This document shows positions 35,225 to 46,488 of a stretch of 64,000 nt of DNA, piece after piece. The notes below the pieces were generated by a model. The model was not told the DNA's origin and did not search any database. It saw nothing but the letters and a program-made list of their open reading frames with translations. This DNA is from Yamagishiella unicocca. Lineage: Eukaryota; Chlorophyta; Chlorophyceae; Chlamydomonadales; Volvocaceae. Position 1 is the stretch's first letter. Every line of letters begins with the position of its first letter. The DNA lies in the NCBI GenBank assembly GCA_003116995.1, contig BDSL01000051.1, positions 496,001 through 560,000 of the forward strand. The letters run 5' to 3'. The position numbers and the translations under genes are program-made.

Positions 35225-38200
35225 TCATGCCTGACCCATCATGGCATACTGCATGATGCCGTTCCTGACCGGGCCGACCATGTTAATCAGGCTGAGCCCC
35301 ATGCCCCGTAGCGCTGCCAGGCTGGGCGCTTGCACCTACGAGGTGGGTCATGCAAGGCACGTTAGGGACAGCCAGACGCGCAATACCGTTAGTCACTCAA
35401 CGACCTCACCACTCCTGCTCAACCGATCGGCAGGTTCAGCTCGGAGATATTGCACACCCGGTCGCTCGTGAAATGGCGCGGAGCGAACAGGAGGAGTCTC
35501 AGCTCGTGTGCGCGGCACCTCATTTCCGCATAAGTCCGAGGCAAGTGCACCCAGGCTTGTCCCACAGCTGCGTTGCGCCGTCGCACCGCCGCCTAGCAAG
35601 TCGCCCTCACTTTCATAACGCCCGACAGCCCCAGCCCCCCAGCATCCGCACCAAGGATCCAGGATCCAGGATACCCCCCGACGGCACTCGCCTCGAACGC
35701 GCGCTTGATGCCGTCAAGCGCAGAGGTCATCGATAACACGGTCTGCCGGCGCGGCGCCTCGTAAGTGTCGTACAGCATGCGCGCGTCCCCCGGGTCGGTC
35801 CCCGTCTCCACGGCGTCCTGCAGCGCCTCCGCCAACACGCGCGCGTCTCCGAAACCCAGGTTCACCCCCTGGCCCGCCAGCGGATGTACGGCATGTGCTG
35901 CGTCTCCCACCAGAGCCAGACGAGGCAGGACGTATCTGGCGCGCCGCGAGGAAGGTGGGTGTCGACCGGTACGGCAACGGGGGCGGGTGAGGGCACACCT
36001 TACCAGCGATGCATCCCACTTAACCGTAACACCTCGCGCGAGTACGGTCCGTGAGGACGCCGGGGGCGCGAGCGCGCTAGAATGAATGCAACCATGTGAC
36101 GCTAGCAGCAAGCAGAGAGGGTGCGGCTTTGCCTGGGGAGTGTCGCGAAGCGCAGCCCGCTATACCTCCGAGAAGCACATCCACGTGCCTCCAGTGTCCC
36201 CTTAGCTGCCGCCAGCCTCCCCAGCCTTACGACCCCCACGCCTCCCACGCCCCGTCTGCCCCGTCTGCCCCACTGCCCACCTTGTCCTCCCCAGCCTCAC
36301 GACCCCCACGCCTCCCACGCCCCGTCTGCCCCACTGCCCACCTTCCAGCCTGTTTGAGCTGCAGCGGGAATGATCTAGGCGGCCCGCCAGCCCAGCCTAG
36401 CACCAAGGGCGGCGCCGGGGAGCCGTCTGCGCCAGCGCTCCCTCCGTTCGGTGCCATGCCGCCCAAGACCGACCCCAGCGGCCCCAAACGGCCCAGGGTG
36501 GCCGCCAACGGCCCCAGCAGGGACGAAGTCGGGGACAAGGGCGGACGCTGGAGAGCCTGTGGAGCGACGCGACGCGCCGGGTTGGGCAGGCGGCGACGAG
36601 GATTGGAGGCCGTCGGTTGGATACACACCACAACCCACACTAGTTTCGCGTCTTCGGCGCACGCGAGCAGTCCATATTGACACCGACTCCGCGACAGCGC
36701 ACCGCAGCCTATCGCACCTCAGCCCCGCCTGGGATTGTCCCAGCCTGCCCAGTGCCTCCCTATCGGTCCCCAAGGCCGCCATTACCTCGGACCACCGCTC
36801 CTCCTCGTTCCCCACTTCCCCCCGCGCTCTTTACGCCACCCCCCCTGAGCCGAGGCTCTCAGTCCTCGACTCGGCGCTACGCCTCCGCAGTGGCTGCAGC
36901 AGTGTGCACAATAACCCCCTGACCCGGATCAGGGATCCCATAAGCCCCTGACCCCGATCAGGGACCCCATAAGCCCCTCACAACTGCACCTGGTTGACTG
37001 TGGCAGCAAACTCGCTGGAACCCATCCCCTCCAGCGCCTGGGCCATTTGGGGGGTGGTGCTCCACACGATGTTGCTGTAGCCGTCTCGGGCCGGCAGTAG
37101 CGCCAGCGGCCCGGTGGGCAGGAAGCGCTGCCAGGCGGTGTCGGAGGGCTCTGCGGGTGGGGTTGGCCGGTCGTGGTTTCGGGGCTGGTACGCGCAGCGG
37201 GGCTGGTGCCGTACCCCGGGCACCCCAACCGTCATGAGATGCGGGTTCACGTGCAAACAATGAAACGCCACAAACCCGGGAGCCAAGCGATGCCCGAACG
37301 CAAAGCATTACTCACCCGCCGTTGTCACGGTCGCCACGAGGCCCCGCTGGCCGTAGCCCCAGCCCCACGTGCGCAGCCCCGCCATCTGTCGTACACGACT
37401 GGCCGCGCCGTCGGCCGCCACCACCAGCCGGCTGGCCAGCACCCGGCCGTCACCCAGCTCCAGCTGCAGCGGCGGTGGAGCAGGTCCCGGGTTGCGAGAC
37501 GGAGACGAAGTGTGGAGAAGGAAGAGGCACGCGGGACAACTGATGCCACAGCTCGCACAGCGCCCAACACGCATACGCTGGCCAAGGCGTCGTCGTCAAC
37601 GCCAGCTGCCTCCCATGCTCCCATATGCGTGTTCAGCTCGGGCGCCCGTCCCTGTCCGGCTCCGGCTCCGGAACCAAACCCAAACACAAATCGTCGCCCT
37701 CCACCCACCTCCGCGAGGCCGTGGCCCCGGCGGCCCCCGCCCCCTGCGCTGGCGGATTCGCCCGACGTCCCCGCCGGCGGAGCGCCCTCGTCCTGCGGCA
37801 GCCGCAGCGCCTTCACCTCCGCCGGCCAAATGAACTCCGTACGGCCGCCGGAGCGCTGCGCCGCCGCCAGCAGCGCCGCCTGGTGCCGGGGTGGGTGCCG
37901 GGGGCAGGACGCGGGTCGGCCAAAGGAGGACCTCTCTACTGTGATTACCCAGTGACCTTCCCATTTCGCCCCGTGCCGTACCCTCACTCGTTACAACGAA
38001 ACACCCTTCACTCTTTAACGCACCGTACGGACGTCTCGCGGTACGGCGGTCCGGCATGAGCACCGCCGCTTGCTGTATTCAGCGCTGCCCATGTCCCTTA
38101 TGCTTATCGCCGTATGAAGGGGTTGCAGCGACGCCCTCTGGGGCCCCCCGCCCACTGCTCCCCCCGCCCACTGCTCCCCCCGCCCACTGTTCCTCCAGCC

Positions 38201-39506
38201 CACTGGCCCCAAACTTACTCCCCTCGACCCCCACTGCCGCCCAGCCCACCGTCCCCCAGCCATACACACCTGCAGCAGCGAGTTCTCCGCTACCACGCCC
38301 ATTCGCTCCGCGCCTACATCCCGAGCATCCCACCGGATGTGTCCTGGCGTGCTGGAGTCCCACACCTGCGGCGTAGGGGCGAGGGTGGGGCCGGGTGTGG
38401 TGGCAGGGGCGGGGTTGGGGCTGGATATGGAGGCAGGGGCGGGGTTGGGGCTGGGTCGCATGGGCAGCATTGGCGGCGCGGACTCACGCCCCTCCCTCCG
38501 CTGTTGTAGGTACTGCCACCGCCATTGGCTACAGCTGCTGCCGCCGCCATTGGCTGCAGCTACTGCCACCGCCATTGGCTACAGCTGCTGCCGCCGCCAT
38601 TGGCTGCAGCTACTGCCACACCGCCATTGGCTATAGCTACTGCTGCTGCTGCTGCTGTTGCTGCACGTGGCCGTCAGCCAAGCACCGCCGCCCAGTCCGG
38701 CTGCCACATCCCACCACCCTTTCGAACCCGCCACCCCGGACCTCCCCCCCTCCCCCCCTCCCCCCCTCCCCCCCCGCAGGACACCACCTGCATGCTGCTG
38801 AATGAGGCGCTCTGCGCCAGGACGTCCTCCCAGGCGCCAGCACGTCGGAGCACCTCTATGCTGCCGGGCGTGACTGTACTGACCCGCAGGTCGGGCACCG
38901 GTCGGGGGTGGAAGACGGTGGCTTGGGGCTGCGCAGCGGGGGGAGGACGAGGGGCACCAGGGGTATGGGGTGCCGTACATCCGCTGCCGCTTGGGCGCCC
39001 CGGCCCGCCCCGGCTGTTCCACACATGCAAGATGAATTTGTTTTCGGCAGTGTACCCACAGCTTTCCTTCCGCCTTTCCTTCGTTGTTGGAAATCCCCCG
39101 CAGTCCCTTTTGGGTGCTCGTACCCGGACGTCCAGAACCGCCACACGAAGCTGTGACGTCATGCGGTTGGCGCCTAGATGCGCGAGGCAGGGTGAGAGGG
39201 GGAGGGGAGGGAGGGTCGTGATCGAAGTGGGCTGCGGCCGAGCGACTCGGCTGCGGTGCGGGCGGAGTCGCTTCTCGCTCGCCCGATCTTACCGAGCAGC
39301 GCCGCGACAGCGGCCCCCACCATACCGCCGCCGACGATGACGACATCGTAGCAATCGTCCGGCGCCGGCCCGCTGGCGCTGCTGCTGGCGGAGCTGGTGC
39401 TGCAGAGAGCGCGTACACTACGCTCGACGCGAAGGGCCCTGCCGGCACCGTCTCCGTGCTCTAGTAGCGATAGTATCCCACGCGGTAAGAGCCGCATGGA
39501 AATCAT
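35225..39506 (-). CDS. COQ6: Ubiquinone biosynthesis flavin monooxygenase COQ6
   Basis: Ten exons (39506-39293, 39173-39124, 38928-38788, 38365-38270, 37879-37709, 37463-37316, 37150-36990, 36556-36342, 35935-35692, 35335-35225) join in frame to 516 residues. An Arg/Ser-rich N-terminus suggests a mitochondrial targeting peptide. FAD motifs follow: DVVIVGGGMVGAAVAALLG at residue ~55, VVAADGAASRVRQ, and the UbiH/COQ6 signature GDAAHAVHPLAGQGVNLG. Other family blocks are GWGYGQRGLVATV, FLPTGPLALLPARDGYSN and the C-terminal VRNGIMQYAMMG. The enzyme hydroxylates the C5 position of the ubiquinone ring at the inner membrane. The ninth intron begins GAG|GCGAGT, a GC rather than GT donor; the exons on both sides fit the family exactly. 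ATG 39497 is an alternative start. Exon 5 carries a Gly/Ala-rich insert. Confidence 0.92.
36218..36352. repeat. Direct repeat in COQ6 intron 8
   Basis: Two ~65-bp copies of a C-rich unit (CACGACCCCCACGCCTCCCA, then CGCCCCGTCTGCCCCACTGC) follow one another; the second overlaps the donor of exon 8 on the minus strand. Confidence 0.85.
36905..36985. repeat. Two-copy repeat next to the exon 7 donor of COQ6
   Basis: CCCCTGACCC-GATCAGGGA-CCCCATAAG occurs twice in tandem just outside exon 7. Each copy contains the near-palindrome CCCTGA..GATCAGGG, so it can fold into a hairpin. Confidence 0.8.
38395..38640. repeat. Stacked minisatellites in COQ6 intron 3
   Basis: A G-rich unit with GGCAGGGGCGGGGTTGGGGC occurs twice at 38403-38455. 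It is followed at 38512-38640 by ~25-bp units containing CCGCCATTGGCT, about five copies. A C-rich block at 38740-38776 abuts the exon 3 side of the intron. Confidence 0.85.
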
Positions 39507-39889
39507 CGGTGGCCGGTGGCCGCTGGACCTGATTTGCTTAGTACATCTACCAATATGCGATCCGCTTGGCTGGGCTTCGAAGCAAAATTAGGCAAGAAAC
39601 AAAGTACAGTAACGGTTCTAGTACAGCCTAATATTGACAGGCATTTGTCAAGCGAAGGCCTCGCAAACATCAGGTCTGCATTACTAGCGTCCGAGTACGA
39701 TGTGCTCTAAACCTGCCGCACGATTCACATATCGGTCATAATAGGTACCATATACATGAAGGGGAGGTTTGCACTCATATTGTATTATGCAAGTGATCCG
39801 CGGTTCCGTTCTGCCATAAGTTACTACGCGCGACCCAAGCTGCCTCTCGCCGGATAATGCGATAGTATATAATTGAATAAGCTAACTAT
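39507..39889. promoter_or_regulatory. Divergent intergenic region COQ6 / ankyrin gene
   Basis: 383 bases between opposed start codons. The half next to the ankyrin gene is AT-rich and has GTATATAA at 39865-39872, only about 20 bases before the ATG at 39890. Either the leader is very short or this is not the TATA box in use. Confidence 0.45.
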
Positions 39890-42800
39890 ATGCCTCAATA
39901 CGTAGTGGGTCGGGACTGGCCCGACCACTTCTACCCAACCCATGCGAAATGGCCCGAACCATCCCAGTGGACTCATCTGCCGGAGAACCGGAAGAAGCCC
40001 TTCTATGCAGCTACCGAGGAGATGAAGCGTGCAAGGGAGTTAGAGGAGCACGAGGCTGCGCGTCGCGCGTCGCAGAAGTTAAAGAAACAGTTGTTCGCAG
40101 CAATAATTCAGGTTTGCAAGTCGCCTCGCTATGGACTATATGGGTTTATGGGATGGCCATGTGTGCTGCGAACAGGGGTTTAGGCTTGACGTATGCCCGC
40201 AGTCTCGGGGCTGGAGGGTTTTGGGTTTAACAGGCGGTCGGGCGGTTACTGGCGGCATTATCTGCTTGCTGATATAAACAGCCATGCACCACGGCCACTC
40301 CTGTGTCCTCCTCGTCGGTGCGACCGCAACAGTGGCGGGGAGGGCGCTCTGGATGGCTGTTAGGCGGTTGGATTTGTGGATTCCTCCACCCATGGACACT
40401 GCTTAGTACAACGCTCCAACCACCGATCACCAACTGCCCCCAACCACAGCCCCAACACCTGCAATCATCAAAGCTTGACTTTCCTACGCTGGACTCACCC
40501 AAACGCGACTCACCGAAATGCGACACAGGTACCCAACTTCTGCCCTATATTTGCACTTGCACATCCACACGGACATTCCATCCCCAACTCACCCCACTCC
40601 CCGCCGGCCCCCTTCCAACAGCACGACCTGGAAGCTGTACGGCAGCTCATCAAGCGCACACCACTGCTGCTGGAGCGCCACACCCGCTACGGTGCAACGC
40701 CGCTGGGCCTAGCTGCGGCGGTGGGAGGTGAGTGTGTGAGTGTGAGTGTGTGAGTGTGGGTGTGAGACGCGGCGGATTAAACTACGGCATGCAAAGGGTG
40801 TCGGAATTCGATGAGGGATGCGGGGCCGCATTACTGATGACTAATTGGTCGACGCACACCCTGGCCACCCCGCCCTCCAGACCAGCCCATTGTAGCTCTG
40901 CTGCTGGACGAGGGCAGCGACGTGGCGGAGGGGGACCGAGTGGGCGCCACTCCGCTGATCGCCGCTGCATCTCGGGGGCACACGGAGGTGTGTTTTGGCG
41001 TGTGGGTGGGTGGGTTTCAAGGAAGACCCGTGGATGCCAGACCCGTGGGTGGGTGGGTTGGCCGGCGGGGTGAGTGCGCTGGGTCATGAACTTTAGGCGA
41101 TATGACATGATATGACACGCGGAGAGAAGTGTTCAGCGGTTGGGTTGGAGGGGACCATCAGGCGCCATCTCCATGTCTGGGTGGGAGTGTGACCGCACCC
41201 TCGCTACGCCCCCGCCGACCCCCACCAGCCACACGTCCCATGTCGAGTAAGCTGTTCTTTTCTGTAGATCCCCACCCCATGTCGTGTATCCGGATCCGGA
41301 TCCGGATCCGATTTTATGCCATCGCCTCGACACACACCCTTGTTACCCCCACCCCCGCCCGCCCCGCACCTGCTACCCCCCACCCCACCCCCCCGGACAT
41401 CCACGGGTTTCCCTCGAACCCCCCAGGTGTGCCTCCAGCTGCTCTCCAGCAAGCAGGGCGGCAACCGCGGCCGCGACTACCTGCTCCGTCAGGCCACCCG
41501 GCAGGAGGGCGAGGTGGCGGCGCACGCGGCGGCCAAGGGCGGCCACGTGGACACGCTGCAGGCGCTGCTGGAGGCGGGGGCGGACCCGGCGGCTCTGGAC
41601 CGGGAGGGGAGGGACGGCTTCATGATGGCGGCGGCGAACGTAAGCGAGGCGGAGGAAACGGCGCTGGGCGGGGAACGCAGGGGGCCGGGGTTTTGGGGGC
41701 GGGGGGAGGTTTGAAGGCTCGAAGGGGAAGGGGGGGAACGATGTGGAACGAAGCTCTGTCCCCACCGCGCGCTCGCCCCCACCGACCCCCCCAATCCCTC
41801 CTGCACCCTCATCCCCACCCGCCTGTGCACCAGCTACACTTCCCACGCCGAGCAAGCGGTCCTTTTTCGTAACTCCCACCCGCAGGACCATCCCCACGCC
41901 ATGTCGCACCTGCTCCAGAACCACGGCGCCGTACCCAACCGGGCTGACAGCGTGGGCCGTACGCCGCTCATGCACGCCGCCGCGGCGGCCGCGGCGCAAG
42001 CCGTGCATTTCCTGCTCTCCCTGGAGCCCCCCCTGGAGCTGACCCAGGTGGACCACCGCGGCTACGGGCCGCTGCACTACGCCTGCCTGGGGGGCTCGGT
42101 AGAGGTCGTGGAGGTGCGGCGGCGCATTCGGGGGGGTTTCGAGGAAGACCCGTGGATGTTCGTGGAGAGGGTTCCAGGGAGGGGAGGGATGGACTTGAAG
42201 ATGAAGCAGGGCTTCCCCGGCGTGCATGTGTCGTAACCACGCCACCCTCCCGCCACGCTCCCGCCGGAACGCCGCCACCCCCCCCGCCGCCACGTCGCCA
42301 CCACCCCAACAGGAGCTCACACACCACGGCCTGACCTTGTCCCCCGACGACCCGGAGTCGCTGGTGCTGCTGCGGCTGGCGTGTCGGTCCGGCCACCAGG
42401 CTGTGGTGGACTGGATGCTGCGGGGCGGAGTGGGTGAGGCGGGGCTTGAACCGCCGGCATCCAGGGTTCGAGTCCCTTCGTCGGCGTTGAAACTTCATTC
42501 GGACCGCCCTGCTGATATGGTAGCATCAGGCGCTCATGCGGACTGCGCCTGCAGCAACGAAACCCTCCCTCGGGCCCCCCCTCCTCCCTTATCCCCCCCT
42601 CCCCCGGTTCTTTTCTGCCACCTCCTCGCAGGGCTGCAAGCGGTGGTTGCCGAGGGCGCCGCTAACCCCATGTTCTCGGCGGTGCGGGGCGGCAGTGCGG
42701 CCGTGGTGGACGTGCTGCTGTCGCACGGAGCTCGGGTTGAAGCTAGGGACAGCAAGTAAGGGGCAGGCGGCTGCGGTGCGGGGAGGGGGTTTTGGGGGGA

Positions 42801-43911
42801 GAGAGGGTTGCGTGGGAAAACCGTGTACGCGTACACAGCTGTTTGTGGCAGATGGTTTGAAATGTGTGCTGGAGGACTTGGTTGAGGAAAGAAAGCTGGA
42901 GGTCGAATGTCCTCCCTCGGAAGCAGGCGGCTAAGGGAGCTAAGGGGGAAACCCGCGGGCCGACACATACGGTTGGGGGAGAGAAAAAGCCTGGAAGAAA
43001 ATGTTCTGAACACCCTTTCGGTGGGGAGGGGGTGCGGTGCCGTAGCGGGCGGCCGTGGGGTTCTCGGTGTTCCACTGCCGGTGTCAAGGACTAGTTGGGG
43101 AGGGATCTCCCTCCTCGCGCTCCCTCGCCGAGTGGCCCTCGGACCCTTCCGCTCGCCCCCCTCAGGGGCCGCACGCCGCTGGCTGTGGCTGCGGTGGTGG
43201 GCGACACCGCGCTGTGCAGGCACCTGGTGGCGGCGGGAGCCAGCCTTCGCGCCCCGGACACCCACGGCCGGGTGCCGCGGAAGCTGGCGTACCTGGCTAA
43301 CCAGCGCGACACGGCGCAGGTGCGGAGCGGCAGGGGGGGCAGGGGAGGCAGGGGGAGGAAAAAATACCCAGTTACGGCGCAGGCGCGGGTGTGCGTGGGG
43401 GGGGAAGGCAAAAAGGTTCGATTACGGTGCAGGTGCCGGGGGTTTTTATAAGAGAATCCGCGAATCCACGGCCCGGGGGGGTGGGGTAGCGAAGAACCCC
43501 GTGTGGGTATGACTGGTTGCGTGTGTGGGGGGAAGATGTGCTGGGGGAGGGAGGCGAGGGCAGGGTAGAGTAGAGGGATGGCGGCATGGAGGGGCGAAGA
43601 ATGTAAAGTGGCGGCTTGGGCTCGATCAGGGGTTTTGCGGCGGGGGCTCTTGAAGCCTACATGGGCCCCCGTGCTAGGGTATCTGTGTAGGAAAAGGAAC
43701 ACTCTTATGATGTGTGTATGTCAGACTTTCTGATTGACTGTCTTACTGTCTGACTCTCCGCCGTCTAACTTGCGCCGTGTCGTGTTGCACGTAGGTTCTG
43801 GCGGGCATGGCGCGGCTCAGATTGTTGGTGGCGGACGACGTCATCGACGATGAGTTGCAGCGGGAGCTGGAGGCGGAGGCGGAGGGGAAGGAAGAGCTGG
43901 CATTTCGATAG
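39890..43911 (+). CDS. Ankyrin-repeat protein
   Basis: Nine exons (39890-40111, 40622-40727, 40881-40987, 41427-41639, 41886-42113, 42313-42433, 42632-42755, 43166-43319, 43795-43911) give 463 residues. The first 74 residues (MPQYVVGRDWPDHFYPTHAK...) form a charged N-terminal segment with a predicted helix rich in Glu/Lys/Arg. From residue ~75 to ~430 roughly nine ankyrin repeats follow: YGATPLGLAAAVG, VGATPLIAAASRGHTEV, HAAAKGGHVDTLQALLEAGAD, VGRTPLMHAAAAAAA, YGPLHYACLGGSVEVV, KGRTPLAVAAVVGD. The C-terminus is an acidic helix ending EELAFR. A protein-interaction scaffold is the only safe inference. Exon borders mostly fall near repeat borders. Confidence 0.88.
41290..41310. repeat. Tandem GGATCC repeat in intron
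   Basis: CCGGATCC-type hexamers repeat more than three times in the intron before exon 4 of the ankyrin gene, forming a self-complementary stretch. Confidence 0.85.
42420..42490 (+). other. tRNA-like / pol III promoter-like element
   Basis: GGTTCGAGTCC at 42465-42475 matches the pol III B box exactly. GGGCGGAGTGG at 42422-42432 matches the A box in all but one position, and the ~43-base spacing is that of a tRNA. No full cloverleaf acceptor stem was found. The A-box part overlaps the end of exon 6 of the ankyrin gene, the rest lies in its intron. It could be a tRNA-derived SINE remnant or chance. Confidence 0.3.
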
Positions 43912-46488
43912 CATCAGCGCCAGCGCCGCCATCGGTGTAGCGCTAGCGAAGAATGTAGGGTGGTAAGGGAGGCAGGCTGAGGTAGGCAGCTGTGGGAGGG
44001 GAAGCGGGGAAGCTGGCAGGCGCTGGCAGGGCCGCGGGGGTTATAAAGTTCAGCTGTGGCAGCACGTTGGCTTCACATAAACCCTAGCAGAGCGGCGTTG
44101 ATCTGTTGCAGGGAGGGCGTCCGTCGAGCGCCTGCCGATCGAGTGCGCTGCGGTGCGCAGCGACACAATGTGCTGAATGACATACTGCGCGGCATACGGA
44201 GCCTGGTCTGCTACCCTGCTTGGACGTATTGTTGGATGTATTGTTGCGGTTGAGGAGGCATCGGCAGAGGGGAGGGGCGGGGCAGGCATACATGATGAAG
44301 TGCAGATTGGAGCACCGGCTGGTGCAGTGTTGATACGGTGCGGCGGGCGGTCATTTGTGTTTATGGGGCTGAACTCTCCTTGTGGAGTGTCTGTTGGGAT
44401 TGCGAAGGCGATGTGCGGTGCGCGGGGTGCGCCTCTGACTAGCAGAAAGTCAGGTACTACCGTTAGAGGTAGTTGAGTAGTTGTATGTATTGTGTACAAG
44501 AGGCGGATTGTATGCGTACCATTGCATGGGGCAGGCGTACGTGGCGGCATGCAGGGTTGCGCAGGAGGCTGCGATGGTGGGTGCAATGGCGTGTGCAGGA
44601 TGGGTGGGCGTGCTGGATCGCTGAGCCCGCAATGTCGCAGCGAGCCTGATATCACTCCAAGCCAGCGTTCCTAAGAACTATGCCGCAATCGTGAACAAAC
44701 ACCATGACACAGACTGGAGCCCATTGTGACGGCTGCTATTACTAGTCCCATTGCGACTACTACTACTACTACTAGCACTACTATCTACTGCCACTACCGG
44801 AACTTCATGGCGAGAGCGAGGTGCGTAGGATGAGGAGGGCAAGGTGCCACCGCTTGCAACGTTACTGGGGTGCCGTTTGTGGCCCTGCGTGTCATCGTTG
44901 GTCATGCTAGCTGGGACGCGAAAGCCGGTGGTGGTAGGCTGCTGAGTGGAGCGACTGACACAACATGCTCCACCACCCCAGTGGCCTTTACCTCAGGTCC
45001 TTGTCTTGTCTTGGCCGCAGGTGGGTTCGTCCGTGCTGGTCCAGATGGGCCCTGAGGCAACCCGGCCCGGACGCGCCTGTGGCCGAATCGGCTACCGTGG
45101 GGCTGCAGATGGTCCTCCGACCGGCTCCAGTCCTTTCAGTGTTGCGCCCTTGCCGTGGTTCCTCTGCAGTGCAGGCCGCTGTAACCATTGTGCAATCAAA
45201 ATGGGTAGACCGGTATCGTTTGGCTGTGTCCCAAGCTCGTCGAAGCTGCTCTCACAATTGCGCTGGGCAAACGGGAAATAAGTGCTGCGATTTGGGGCGA
45301 TCTGTAGCAATCTGTAAAGCTGCGGCCTTCGGCAGTTTATGGTCAGGGCCCCATACCGTTGGCCCAAATACATCAATAGTTAATCATCGACTACGATCAG
45401 CTTCACGTCGACTCGACATGAGGTGACACAATTTCGATTGAGACGTGCCATGACCGTGCTTCCACGGCTTAGGGTCATCGCACAAGAGGGACGGACAAAC
45501 AGGGGCAAACTGACGATAGCTGAAGCTCGCTACCAGTACATGCTCGTCGGGGCTTACTCAGGCAGGAGCAGCACAAGCAAATACGTAAGAGCCACCATAG
45601 GGCCCAACCCAATCCTATGAGCTTTGCCGTGGAGTGCGCTGTTGGTGGGCTGCTAGTTGGTAGTCTGCGTTTCAACCGCTTTCTGTCCAGGCTTTTTGCA
45701 AGTCTCCATGCATCAAACTTTATCAACAAGCATTTCGCCACACAAATTCATACTAATTATATGCGCACAGGGTCTGCAATTTGACAACATGTTTAGCTGC
45801 CCTGATATTTAGGCATCCTTGTTGGATGGATGCACACTTTCGTTCTTGAGGGTCAATTCATTGCATAAATCAATTAAACAGTTTGTTTTCATACTTTAAG
45901 GCACACGATGCAGTTGCCGCCACCAATTTACGTAAACCTGGTCATCATTTCGTCGGCAACACGGCCTTGCGTATCTTGGCTGTGGTAAACTTGATTTTCT
46001 TTGCTTCAAAAGGCTTTATAAAGCTGCATCCCGGTCTTCGGTTTCTGCAAAGCGGTCCGTGCCTTGAAACAAAGTCCAACCAGCAGGCCTCTGCCCGCCC
46101 GACCCAACCGAAGCCATTCCGATGGTAGCCATTCTGATGCGCCCTTGAGGTTTTTCTGACTGTACGTGATTAGTACTCACGGCAATTGGCGGTGCGCCAA
46201 TGGATTACGACGGCTTTCCTCTTATGAAGGGAAAAAATCGAAGCACTGTGCCGGAGAAAGAGAGGATGTTGAAAGGATAAACTCGAATGTAAGCCTCCGG
46301 TTCATTGTGTGATCAAATATGAGGCTGCGCCACTTGCTCCGATGCGCGAGTCTGGAGGAATGAAGCTATGAACACGAACAATCCAGCCCGAAATGTCCGT
46401 AATTGCACAGTCGTTGTATTCTACGTATGCTCAATGTACACATACGATGTACGCATACGAGGCGCAATTGTGTTTCCGTCGCTGCACT
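43912..46488. other. Intergenic
   Basis: Contains a TAC/ACT triplet tract at 44757-44792. An exon-like stretch on the plus strand at 45021-45130 (VGSSVLVQMGPEATRPG) follows a good acceptor, and a 65-codon ORF lies at 45423-45620; neither could be extended or recognised. Segment 45780-46050 is markedly AT-rich. Confidence 0.35.

Noticed and set aside
44050..44655. 201-codon minus-strand ORF
   Set aside because: No motif or splice context; it lies in the likely 3' UTR/intergenic region after the ankyrin gene.
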